This document shows positions 1 to 8,287 of a stretch of DNA of 8,639 bases, piece by piece (position 1 is the stretch's first letter; the number at the start of each line of letters is the position of its first letter). The notes beneath the pieces were generated by a model. The model searched no databases and was not told where the DNA came from. It saw only the letters and a program-made list of their open reading frames with translations. The position numbers were made by a program, and so were the translations under genes. Source of the DNA: Methanobacterium sp. (GTDB lineage: Archaea; Methanobacteriota; Methanobacteria; Methanobacteriales; Methanobacteriaceae); NCBI GenBank assembly GCA_020854975.1, contig JAHKLQ010000109.1, positions 1 through 8,639 of the forward strand, read 5' to 3'.

Positions 1-377
<377 letters not shown>

Positions 378-394
378 GGATAGATTCTCCTTTG

Positions 395-425
395 AATAAT
401 TAAAATTATATATTTAAAGTTATTT
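395..425 (-). promoter_or_regulatory. Archaeal promoter (TATA box) for the dUTPase-like gene
   Basis: On the minus strand the sequence CTTTAAATATATAA (about 406-419) matches the archaeal TATA consensus TTTAWATA very well. An A-rich stretch, GAAAATAA, just upstream could act as the BRE. A start about 25 bases downstream would fall near 386-392, giving a very short leader at or close to the AGGAG of the gene that starts at 377. The TATA match is clear; the exact start site is inferred. Confidence 0.55.
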
Positions 426-478
426 TCAATCTCACTTCACGTTTTATAGACTTAAATTATGGATAGATTTCCAATAGA

Positions 479-491
479 ATATCTAAGATAT
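479..491. repeat. Short perfect inverted repeat (6+1+6) in the 378-586 spacer
   Basis: ATATCT, one A, then AGATAT form a perfect 13-base inverted repeat about 65 bases upstream of the TATA box of the dUTPase-like gene. It could be a small operator, but AT-rich spacers produce such palindromes by chance. The rest of the 209-base spacer is AT-rich and holds no gene that I can support. Confidence 0.3.
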
Positions 492-586
492 TTAGGATTT
501 AAAAAGTTTAAGATTTGGATGATCTATAAGATTAGGCCCTTTTATTTATGGAAAATTTGAGATTTGATAAGAGGGGGAACATGGAA

Positions 587-1687
587 TCAGAGTTTAATAT
601 AAATACGTCTCCAATGCAATATAAATGCTACTACTAACCAAATTAAAACCACTAATAATCCATAAACAACTATACCGCCACTATTTCCAAATATTCCCAT
701 GAAATAAGCGGTCATTATGTCATAGAAGCTTAGGGGTATGTCTCCCATGTTGGTAAAGAAATCCATGTGCATGGGTATGGTGAAGGCAATGGACATAATA
801 TAAATAACAAGAGCGTTACGGCCCATGGGAATAGCCCAAAAAAACCCATTGGGCCATCGTAGAATATCCAGGTAACCGAACATTAAACCCAGAACTAATG
901 TTCCAATACCAGCACATATTAAAATGAAACTGGAAGTCCAGAGCTGCTTGTTAACAGGTAAGATTTGAGAGATTGTAATTCCTAAGAGAATAGCTATTAT
1001 CCCTCCCAAAAGAAGTATGGTTACTGTTTTCCAGTTCTTATCCCTTAACTGCAGGGTTCGGCCAAAACATAATCCCAATAAAACCAGGGCAGTTGCAGAA
1101 AGAATACTTAAAAGTCCTTCAGGATCACCTTTAGCATCTAGGGTATGTTCTGGTGTGAAAATCTGAAGATCCAACCAATCATCAACATTATGTCCCTTTT
1201 CCAGAGTTCCGGAAGGTATGCCTGGAGCCCCCACACCCAGAAGAATTGAACTGTGGATTAACAAGAGAATTGTGGCGGCTAAAATTATCCATCGGGGTTT
1301 AAATCTTGCTAAGGGAGCGGCAAAAAGTGATGAAAGAGCTATTAGTTGTAAAACTCCGGGGATTCTTACAGCTGTGAAATTTGAAGTCATCCAATTTAGA
1401 AATACTCCAATAAGGAAAAGCCCAGTCACCCGGTAAATGAAATGTCCCCATAATCGGGATTTTGAATCATCTAAACGAGATGCGAAAGAGTAGGCCATAG
1501 AAACTCCTACTATGAATAAAAAAGATGGGAAAACCAGATCAGCTATGGTAAGCCCATTCCAGTCTGCATGTCCCAATAGTTTTGGTGTGAATTCAGAGAA
1601 GGCCATGGCATTAACAAATATCATGGCTGCCACAGCAAGTCCTCTGAAAACATCCAGAGAAATGATTCTCTTATTTTTTACATCCAT
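587..1687 (-). CDS. NagX/HGSNAT-type membrane N-acetyltransferase (COG4299/DUF5009-like)
   Basis: A 366-residue polytopic membrane protein with roughly ten hydrophobic segments. The N-terminal signature ISLDVFRGLAVAAMIFVN (residues 9-26) is followed by GHADWNGLTIADLVFPSFLF (39-58). This H-A-x-W-N-G-x-T-x-x-D-L-V-F-P block is the hallmark of the heparan-alpha-glucosaminide N-acetyltransferase family, and His40 matches the His proposed as catalytic in human HGSNAT. RIPGVLQLIAL (108-118) and DPEGLLSILSAT (188-199) are further family motifs. HGSNAT passes acetyl from cytosolic acetyl-CoA to glucosamine on the other side of the membrane; the prokaryotic members are largely uncharacterised. The length is normal for prokaryotic homologues. 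The gene starts 46 bases after the PIG-L-type deacetylase gene on the same strand, suggesting joint function on an amino-sugar glycan (inference). The ribosome site before the ATG is weak (GTGGTTAGT), and a TATA-like box lies about 29 bases upstream, so some transcripts may have almost no leader. The family call is firm; the substrate is unknown. Confidence 0.85.
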   Translation of the reverse strand: MDVKNKRIISLDVFRGLAVAAMIFVNAMAFSEFTPKLLGHADWNGLTIADLVFPSFLFIVGVSMAYSFASRLDDSKSRLWGHFIYRVTGLFLIGVFLNWMTSNFTAVRIPGVLQLIALSSLFAAPLARFKPRWIILAATILLLIHSSILLGVGAPGIPSGTLEKGHNVDDWLDLQIFTPEHTLDAKGDPEGLLSILSATALVLLGLCFGRTLQLRDKNWKTVTILLLGGIIAILLGITISQILPVNKQLWTSSFILICAGIGTLVLGLMFGYLDILRWPNGFFWAIPMGRNALVIYIMSIAFTIPMHMDFFTNMGDIPLSFYDIMTAYFMGIFGNSGGIVVYGLLVVLIWLVVAFILHWRRIYIKL

Positions 1688-1707
1688 TACTAACCACTTT
1701 CAATGTT

Positions 1708-1726
1708 TATCATATTATATTTGTCT
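1708..1726 (-). promoter_or_regulatory. Possible internal promoter for the acetyltransferase gene
   Basis: In the 46-base gap between the deacetylase stop (1734) and the acetyltransferase ATG (1687), the minus strand reads AAATATAATATG (about 1711-1722), a TATA-like sequence centred about 29 bases before the ATG. That spacing would give a nearly leaderless transcript, which would fit the lack of a good Shine-Dalgarno site. Read-through from the upstream gene is equally possible. Confidence 0.33.
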
Positions 1727-1733
1727 TTAAGGG

Positions 1734-3248
1734 TCATCCTGGATGATTTTCAAGAACAATAGCCACAGTTCCAGATAATATTGGTTCTGACTGATTATCA
1801 GCAGTTTGTGTCAGGTTATTTGGAAATTTGAAAACCCTATAAGAAAGATAGTCTATTAACCCATTATCCTGAGGATTAACTAAATCTGTACTCATCATCA
1901 TATATCTGGTTCCATTAAACAGTTCCCGAGGAAACGAGATAACAATAACGTTATTTTTGATTTCTACGGTAGGTTGTTTATCGGATTTGATACTATTTTT
2001 AGCTAAGCTTTGATATTCTGCCTTTCCATTCTTGACTATTAAGTCTACTCTATTAAAATTGGTTCCATTAAATAATCTAAGATGGAAATTATAAGCTAAA
2101 CCTTCCTGAATTTTATTTGATCTGGAAAACAGGTATACATTATTATCATCATACGCTACTCCTGCTGCAGTTAAATCATCACCTTTCTGGAGCATTCCTG
2201 TTTTAGCATCATTTTTCACATCATTATAAGAAGAGGATGGTAGAGTGGTCCATATTGAATTGATATCATTCACTTTTTGCAGTTGAATAATAGGATAAAC
2301 TGCAAATATCTCATCGGTCCTTACAAAGGAAAGTAATAGATTTTTAAGGATAAATACTTGGGATGCATGCGCTTTAACCGCACTTTCTTTGGATTTTTCT
2401 TCTTCGTCACTTAAAGGGCTGTTAAACCAGTTTGCACCCAGTACCGAGAGTTCTGAAGGAAAAGTTAGTTGACTTCCTGGTTGATAACTAAGAGGATTAG
2501 GCCATGAAATACCCTTGTGAACCAGGTAAGTGTAACTATGACCTTTATAATCAGTTAATAAAGCAGTGTATCGTACAAAAGCGCTGGTTGCGAAGTGATC
2601 AGGATGATCATCCCCATCATCAGGATAATAGATTATGGTAGGTTGATAGTCATTCATGATCTGTGCAATATTTTTTACCACATTGGAACCAGAGTATGGT
2701 GCGTTTTCTTCATATGAAAAATTATAGGGAGAATGATCATGCTGATTAGAGCCTTTACTATTCCTAAATAAGTTATCATCATCCCAGTTAGTTTCTAGGA
2801 GAGATTTAAGGCCAGAATCAGGGTAACCTAAAAATATGATATTATCTTGACTTAGTCCCAGCTCATTCATGGCATTTATGGTCTCTTCATGTCTCAGATC
2901 ACCCATACTACCATTATAATTGGTATTGTTGGTACTTTCCAGGTAATTGCTAAATTGATCCATGCCCATTCCATCCCCATTAGTCATCATTACTACTTTA
3001 ACTGAGGCATTATTTTCCAGGGCTTTTTTTATGATACCCCCAGTTCCCAGAGACTCATCATCAGGGTGAGGAGCAAATATCAATATTCTATCTGAAGCAT
3101 TTATTTCAGGAAGAGAAGTGTACTGGGACTCTTCTGCATAAATAAAATACATATAAGACATAACTACCAAAAAAAGAACAACAAATACAGTTAAAATCAC
3201 AAAACCTTTCGTTAACTTAAACTTTGATTTTTCAGGAATATCAGCCAT
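1734..3248 (-). CDS. Membrane-anchored PIG-L/LmbE-family deacetylase, extracytoplasmic
   Basis: I chose the ATG at 3248 (504 residues) over the in-frame ATG at 3287 because a GGGGGG run lies 9 bases upstream of it; the longer form adds 13 residues. A lysine-rich tail (residues 7-14) precedes one membrane helix (about 15-37), so the rest should face outward. The catalytic domain covers about 50-320. APHPDDESLG (59-68) is the A-H-P-D-D-E-type zinc motif, with His61 and Asp64 as ligands and Asp63 as likely base. HPDH (215-218), preceded by an acidic PDDGDD, supplies the third zinc ligand. Known members remove acetyl from N-acetylglucosamine in GlcNAc-PI, mycothiol precursors, chitobiose or polysaccharide. 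An added region (about 340-500), apparently beta-rich, is not part of the basic fold and I do not recognise it. Nine N-x-S/T sequons (Asn50, 80, 107, 112, 176, 394, 445, 478, 485) fit a glycosylated surface protein. It leads the gene pair with the NagX-like acetyltransferase. The family is firm; the substrate is inferred to be a surface amino sugar. Confidence 0.85.
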   Translation of the reverse strand: MADIPEKSKFKLTKGFVILTVFVVLFLVVMSYMYFIYAEESQYTSLPEINASDRILIFAPHPDDESLGTGGIIKKALENNASVKVVMMTNGDGMGMDQFSNYLESTNNTNYNGSMGDLRHEETINAMNELGLSQDNIIFLGYPDSGLKSLLETNWDDDNLFRNSKGSNQHDHSPYNFSYEENAPYSGSNVVKNIAQIMNDYQPTIIYYPDDGDDHPDHFATSAFVRYTALLTDYKGHSYTYLVHKGISWPNPLSYQPGSQLTFPSELSVLGANWFNSPLSDEEEKSKESAVKAHASQVFILKNLLLSFVRTDEIFAVYPIIQLQKVNDINSIWTTLPSSSYNDVKNDAKTGMLQKGDDLTAAGVAYDDNNVYLFSRSNKIQEGLAYNFHLRLFNGTNFNRVDLIVKNGKAEYQSLAKNSIKSDKQPTVEIKNNVIVISFPRELFNGTRYMMMSTDLVNPQDNGLIDYLSYRVFKFPNNLTQTADNQSEPILSGTVAIVLENHPG

Positions 3249-3289
3249 ATAAATAATCCCCCCATTCACTTTTAATATTGTTATCATTC

Positions 3290-3308
3290 ACAAACTTAAA
3301 TAATAGCA
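3290..3308 (-). promoter_or_regulatory. Candidate promoter of the deacetylase-acetyltransferase pair
   Basis: The minus strand reads CTATTATTTAAGTTT (about 3292-3306), a fair TATA-like element. A start about 25 bases downstream, near 3273, would give a leader of about 25 bases that keeps the GGGGGG ribosome site (3258-3263) and would exclude the alternative upstream ATG at 3287. The match to TTTAWATA is imperfect, hence moderate confidence. Confidence 0.4.
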
Positions 3309-3541
3309 TCTCAGTTTATGTGAATTTTTAGATCGTTAAAGAAAGTGATATTCCTAACTAATTAGACTTAAAAGATGGTTCACAGATCATTACTCCGGTT
3401 TAACTTTTCGTCACTACTCCTACAAGTTATCGTGATTGGCTCCCCATAAAGGTTACCGTGAACACTATTTCAAAATCATAAGATATGAATGAAAATAATT
3501 TATGAATTAGATTTATGGATAAGATTTAAGTAGAAATGTAA
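3309..3541. other. Gene-free spacer with two pairs of degenerate direct repeats
   Basis: This is most of the largest non-coding stretch (3249-3541, between the phosphodiesterase stop and the deacetylase start). Its centre is less AT-rich than the flanks. It contains TCATTACTCC (3387-3396) and TCACTACTCC (3411-3420), 24 bases apart, then GTTATCGTGA (3426-3435) and GTTACCGTGA (3452-3461), 26 bases apart; each pair differs at one base. A weak outer pairing GTTCAC (3379-3384) with GTGAAC (3457-3462) encloses all four. I see no convincing ORF, tRNA or box C/D snoRNA. It may be regulatory, an untranslated RNA, or decayed sequence. Confidence 0.35.
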
Positions 3542-4234
3542 TTAGGGGATTAAATTTTTATCAAAGAGCCGGTTGGATACAAATCCATCAACACCCATGG
3601 CTGAAACTGACTTAAGATCTTTTACAGTGTCCACCACCCCAGTATACACTTTAATACCCTGCTGATGAGCATCTTCTACCATTTTTTCACTTAAATAATG
3701 GAAAAAAGGGAACATGATATCTGCCTGAGCATGGATAGCTTGCATTTCAGGATGAACAGGTTGGGATACGAAAATAACTCCTGTTTTAAGAGATTTTTCC
3801 ATGGATTTAAGATCTAGTGAAACATTATGGTAGAAAGAGGCTACAATAACTTCTTTCAGCATATTTTCCTTTTTGATATTATTTAAAACCTGTTTTTCAA
3901 TGTCTGGCTCCTTTATTTCAATCAGCAGACTTTCTTGTCCTTTATGGTTTGATCTTTCTTTCACCAGTTTTAGAACTTCTCTGAGAGTGGGTATGGTTTC
4001 TCCTTTGCCTGCGTCAAGTTCCTTTAACTGGGGGAGTGTTTTTTCCCTCACCAACCCCGTACCATTGGTGGTGCGGTCTAGTGTGTTATCATGAATGACC
4101 ACCAGTTCTCCATCCTTAGATTGGTGAACATCTATTTCTACCATATCCACATCCAGTTGGAATGCTTGACTTAGGGAGCGTAGGGTGTTTTCTGGTTCCA
4201 GGGCAGAAGCACCCCGGTGGGCAATGATCTTCAT
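3542..4234 (-). CDS. Glycerophosphodiester phosphodiesterase family protein
   Basis: A 230-residue single-domain TIM-barrel protein of the GDPD/UgpQ family, cytoplasmic with no signal peptide. Motifs in order: HRG at 6-8, the E-P-E-N-T block at 13-17, EIDV at 33-36 (Glu33 and Asp35 as metal ligands), VVIHDNTLDRTTNGTG at 45-60 (His48 as catalytic acid/base), IPTLREVL at 81-88 and IEIKEP at 105-110 (Glu106, Lys108). The C-terminal GVDGFVSNRL (214-223) stands where most relatives have GVDGIITDxP, and the usual W-T-V-N motif before it reads Y-T-G-V-V-D (197-202), so the substrate pocket may differ. Family members hydrolyse glycerophosphodiesters to glycerol phosphate and an alcohol; in an archaeon the natural diester is uncertain because membrane lipids are built on the other glycerol phosphate enantiomer. 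No Shine-Dalgarno site is visible before the ATG at 4234. The gene is divergent from the methyltransferase gene and faces the deacetylase gene across a 293-base spacer, so it is probably its own transcript. Confidence 0.88.
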   Translation of the reverse strand: MKIIAHRGASALEPENTLRSLSQAFQLDVDMVEIDVHQSKDGELVVIHDNTLDRTTNGTGLVREKTLPQLKELDAGKGETIPTLREVLKLVKERSNHKGQESLLIEIKEPDIEKQVLNNIKKENMLKEVIVASFYHNVSLDLKSMEKSLKTGVIFVSQPVHPEMQAIHAQADIMFPFFHYLSEKMVEDAHQQGIKVYTGVVDTVKDLKSVSAMGVDGFVSNRLFDKNLIP

Positions 4235-4345
4235 AATTAATTATATGTGCTTCAACTAAAAAAAAGCATTTAAGATCAAATAAAACATTTAATCAAATAT
4301 TATGGATGATGATTTAATCTAACATGATGAAGGAATAGTGATGAA
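4235..4345. promoter_or_regulatory. Divergent promoter region, phosphodiesterase (left) and methyltransferase (right)
   Basis: These 111 AT-rich bases must carry promoters for both flanking genes. Toward the left, the minus strand reads GATCTTAAATGC (4266-4277), a weak TATA-like box 35-40 bases before the ATG at 4234. Toward the right, AAATATTA (about 4295-4303) could be a TATA box about 45 bases before the ATG at 4346. Neither is a strong consensus match. The right-hand gene has AAGGAA and AGTGAT as partial ribosome sites. Confidence 0.35.
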
Positions 4346-5023
4346 ATGAAACATGTTAAAGACCATTTTGAAGAAGAAGCAGAAGTATTTGATGGATTGA
4401 TACGGACATTAATCCCTTACTATGATGATATGGTTAATTCACTGGTGTTAGCATTACCTTTTAATGAAAAAGAAGTAATCAGAGTTTTAGATCTTGGCTG
4501 TGGCACAGGAAATATCTCTAAAAAGTTGAAAAAAAGGTTTCCCCAGGCTCATATCACCTGTGTGGACCTGGCAGAGAACATGGTTCAGATAGCAAAATCC
4601 AAACTCGTAGACTACAGTGATATTGAATTTAAGCTGGCTGATTTCCGTGACCTTAACTTTCAAGAAGAGTATGATGCAGTGATATCTTCTCTGGCCTTAC
4701 ATCATCTTCAGCCAGAAGAACAAAAATCATTCTACTGTAAAATAAATGATTTTCTTAAAAAGGGAGGTGTGTTCTACAATGCGGATAATATCACAGGAAA
4801 TTCCCCCCATCTTAACCAAATTTATATAGATAGATGGGTGGATTTCATTCTGAAAACTCATACCCAGGAAGAAGTAGAAACTGTATGGCTACCCAAACAC
4901 CGAGAAGAAGACTCACCTTCACCCTTACGAAAGCACATTCAGTGGATGGAAGAAGCTGGATTTTGTGAGGTGGATGTAGTGTGGAAATACTATTATTTTG
5001 GAGTGTATGGTGGCAGAAAATAG
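4346..5023 (+). CDS. Class I SAM-dependent methyltransferase, substrate unknown
   Basis: A 225-residue Rossmann-fold methyltransferase, cytoplasmic. Motif I is VLDLGCGTGN at 47-56 (SAM-binding glycine loop), followed by the acidic strand end ITCVDLAENM (70-79, Asp74 likely contacting the ribose), LADFRDL (97-103, motif II/III region that flanks the adenine) and VISSLALHHL (112-121, motif IV-like). The N-terminal helix (VKDHFEEEAEVFDGLI, 4-19) and the C-terminal end (HIQWMEEAGF at 197-206, then WKYYYFGVYGG at 213-223) resemble small-molecule or tRNA-wobble-type methyltransferases annotated as UbiE/Coq5-like or CmoA-like, but no substrate can be read from the sequence. An ATG five bases upstream (4341) is closed by TGA within two codons, which leaves 4346 as start. 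It is the only plus-strand gene here and converges on ftsY with 80 bases between. Family certain, function open. Confidence 0.85.
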   Translation: MKHVKDHFEEEAEVFDGLIRTLIPYYDDMVNSLVLALPFNEKEVIRVLDLGCGTGNISKKLKKRFPQAHITCVDLAENMVQIAKSKLVDYSDIEFKLADFRDLNFQEEYDAVISSLALHHLQPEEQKSFYCKINDFLKKGGVFYNADNITGNSPHLNQIYIDRWVDFILKTHTQEEVETVWLPKHREEDSPSPLRKHIQWMEEAGFCEVDVVWKYYYFGVYGGRK

Positions 5024-5103
5024 AGATTAAAAAAAGTAACTTGTTTTAATTAATATTTTAATTTAAATTATTTTTTATCTTATTTTTTGGATATTAACCC
5101 TTA
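5024..5103. terminator. Bidirectional T-tract terminator between methyltransferase and ftsY
   Basis: The 80-base spacer between convergent stop codons carries T6 at 5071-5076 and T6 at 5083-5088 on the plus strand (for the methyltransferase), and A7 at 5029-5035, which is T7 on the minus strand (for ftsY). Archaeal RNA polymerase stops at such T-runs without needing a hairpin. ftsY itself ends with tandem TAA TAA (5101-5106). Confidence 0.5.
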
Positions 5104-6369
<1,266 letters not shown>

Positions 6370-6375
6370 AAAACA

Positions 6376-6384
6376 TCCCTCCTT
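6376..6384 (-). promoter_or_regulatory. Strong ribosome binding site that decides the TTG start of ftsY
   Basis: On the minus strand AAGGAGGGA contains a full AGGAGG (6378-6383), leaving 8 bases to TTG at 6369. The ATG overlapping its edge (6376) is too close to be used and would encode only four codons. A rare start codon is thus paired with an optimal ribosome site. Confidence 0.75.
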
Positions 6385-6405
6385 GATAGAATTTGGAAAT
6401 TGTAT

Positions 6406-6424
6406 GAGATAAAATTTATTTCTA
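6406..6424 (-). promoter_or_regulatory. Candidate ftsY promoter
   Basis: The minus strand reads AATAAATTTTATCTC (6406-6420), a TATA-like element that would place a start near 6388 and a leader of about 19 bases, just enough to include the AGGAGG. It lies downstream of the T8 tract that probably ends the preceding operon. The match is loose. Confidence 0.33.
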
Positions 6425-6458
6425 GAGATTTATTCCTTTTTGCTTCAAATAATATTAT

Positions 6459-6466
6459 AAAAAAAA
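6459..6466 (-). terminator. T8 terminator after pfdA
   Basis: Eight A on the plus strand, read as TTTTTTTT on the minus strand, 52 bases after the pfdA stop codon. It is the longest T-run on this strand between pfdA and ftsY, and no stem-loop precedes it, as is usual for archaeal intrinsic terminators. Confidence 0.5.
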
Positions 6467-6518
6467 CATCTATTAATTTTTGTTAAGGTAGAAATGAAGT
6501 GAGGGATGAATAATCCAT

Positions 6519-6944
6519 TTACTCAGGTGTACCCTCAATTTTCTGTATAAGTGCTTCAGCTTCAGGACTTTTCTGAACAATAATATCGCTGATTTTCTGC
6601 AAGTCAGACATCATTTTCTGCATTATATTATCCAGTTCTTTTTTCTGCTCTTCGATACTTTCTTTAGCATCTTCCATGTTTTTCTTAACTGCAGCACCGG
6701 ATCCTAAACCAAATATCACTTCATCTGTGTTTTTGATTTCAGTGATGAGAAATGAACCTGCACCAATGGGAACCAGGGTTTCTGGTGATTTTTTCCCTTT
6801 AATAGCGTCCAGTGTTTCCTGGGCTATGGTTAGATCAGCTATGGTGGCTTTAAGAGTTTCTACTTGCTGATTCAAAGCGTCTGCCTGGGCTTTGTAGGTG
6901 TTAAGCTCGTTTATGATCTCTTCCAGCCTTTTTCGGTCTTCCAT
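6519..6944 (-). CDS. pfdA: Prefoldin subunit alpha
   Basis: With the ATG at 6944 the protein has 141 residues. Two long coiled coils (about 1-50 and 90-137) flank a beta-hairpin region (55-88) with the archaeal prefoldin alpha signature ETLVPIGAGSFL (55-66) and VIFGLGSGAAVKKN (76-89). Two alpha and four beta subunits form a jellyfish-shaped hexamer that catches unfolded polypeptides and hands them to the group II chaperonin in the cytoplasm. A longer frame starts at GTG 6953 and would overlap the rpl18a stop, but that GTG overlaps the AGGAG ribosome site (6953-6957), which sits exactly 8 bases from the ATG at 6944, so I prefer the ATG. It follows rpl18a by 5 bases and is the last gene before a T8 terminator. 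Length and motifs are typical of the family. Confidence 0.95.
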   Translation of the reverse strand: MEDRKRLEEIINELNTYKAQADALNQQVETLKATIADLTIAQETLDAIKGKKSPETLVPIGAGSFLITEIKNTDEVIFGLGSGAAVKKNMEDAKESIEEQKKELDNIMQKMMSDLQKISDIIVQKSPEAEALIQKIEGTPE

Positions 6945-6949
6945 GGTGT

Positions 6950-7176
6950 TCACTCCTGAGTCAATGATTTGATCAGGGGGTCCTGTACATCTTCAGCTCT
7001 GATCTCCTCTATTTTCTGGATTTTTATCTGGTTGCGTACAATATGATGTTTACTACCGAATTCTGAGTAGATCTTCTCCTTAATATCATCTTCATCCATG
7101 GCTTTCAGTTCCCTGGTGAAGGGTTTGAAACTGTCTCCCATGATGAACTTACCTTGAACTCTAAATATCTTTGTCT

Positions 7177-7180
<4 letters not shown>
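6950..7180 (-). CDS. rpl18a: Large ribosomal subunit protein LX (L18a/eL20)
   Basis: A 76-residue basic protein, the single-domain archaeal form (LX) of eukaryotic L18a/eL20. Recognisable features are the start MKTKIFRVQGKF (1-12), which forms the first strand, FTRELKAMDEDDIKEKIYSE (21-40) and GSKHHIVRNQIKIQKIEEI (42-60). It binds the large subunit near the 5S rRNA side. The ATG overlaps the eif6 stop in ATGA, so translation is probably coupled; a weak GAGGGAT lies just upstream inside eif6. The length equals that of other archaeal LX proteins. Only the left boundary of pfdA, not of this gene, is ambiguous. Confidence 0.93.
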
Positions 7181-7851
<671 letters not shown>

Positions 7852-7861
7852 AGGAGCTCAC

Positions 7862-8107
7862 CTACTGAGCTAGGGTGACCAGTACGGAACCATCTTCTTC
7901 TTTGGTTGCCTTAACCTTGATCTTTGGGGGTATTTTCTGAATTCCCCTTTCCCATATTGTTTCATTCACCGATGCGTCTAATTTGACGTCTTGAGATTTC
8001 ATGTGTTTCTGAATGAATTCCCTTACAACACGGGTTGCTTTAGGTGACCTTTTGGTTCGTGGGGCCTTTTTAGCATCCCGTAAGGGTATAACGTAAACTC
8101 TTTCCAT
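7862..8107 (-). CDS. rpl31e: Large ribosomal subunit protein L31e
   Basis: An 81-residue basic protein of the L31e family, located around the peptide exit tunnel mouth. Seen: [20 protein letters not shown] (1-20) with the R-V-Y-x-I-P-L-R-D and P-x-x-K-R motifs, the helix [14 protein letters not shown] (24-37), and the conserved [20 protein letters not shown] (49-68, W-x-R-G-x-x-x-x-P-x-x-x-x-V). AGGAG lies 9 bases before the ATG. It follows rpl39e by 24 bases and precedes eif6 by 10. Short loops relative to eukaryotic L31e are normal for archaea. Confidence 0.96.
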   Translation of the reverse strand: MERVYVIPLRDAKKAPRTKRSPKATRVVREFIQKHMKSQDVKLDASVNETIWERGIQKIPPKIKVKATKEEDGSVLVTLAQ

Positions 8108-8131
8108 CTATATTCACTCCTCAGATTAGAA

Positions 8132-8287
8132 TTATGCTTTTATCTTACTTCTTCTCCAGTGTCTCATTTTCGGGTGGGTTCTGACCTTACGATTGGTCTT
8201 CATCATAACCCACAGAGGCACCCGCCTGTTCTGCTTACCAGCCTTTGCCAGTCTTAATTTTTTGGCTAATGGTTTATTTCTACTCAT
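8132..8287 (-). CDS. rpl39e: Large ribosomal subunit protein L39e
   Basis: A 51-residue, very basic protein, easily missed because of its size. The N-terminus reads [20 protein letters not shown] (1-20), then [14 protein letters not shown] (21-34) and the end [16 protein letters not shown] (36-51). N-R-x-V-P-x-W-x-M-x-K-T and R-H-W-R-R are invariant L39e features. It lines the exit tunnel of the large subunit, taking the place of part of bacterial L23. The ATG at 8287 lies within the last codons of the upstream gene (8-base overlap ending at 8280), and GGAG five bases before the ATG serves as ribosome site. Overlap implies coupled translation. Length matches the family exactly. Confidence 0.95.
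   Translation of the reverse strand: MSRNKPLAKKLRLAKAGKQNRRVPLWVMMKTNRKVRTHPKMRHWRRSKIKA

Noticed and set aside
581..637. Short plus-strand frame after GAGGGGG, 18 codons
   Set aside because: A purine-rich sequence lies just before the ATG, but spacing is only about 3 bases, the peptide is tiny and it overlaps the 3' end of the acetyltransferase gene in antisense.
1218..1730. Two plus-strand frames of 72 codons opposite the acetyltransferase gene
   Set aside because: Shadows of a strongly recognised membrane protein gene; no family features.
3249..3287. 13-codon N-terminal extension of the deacetylase from the ATG at 3287
   Set aside because: The ATG at 3248 has a well-spaced G-rich ribosome site, while 3287 has none and may lie upstream of the transcript start.
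3378..3462. CRISPR-like repeat arrangement
   Set aside because: Only two copies each of two different imperfect 10-mers, with no regular repeat-spacer unit and no cas genes nearby.
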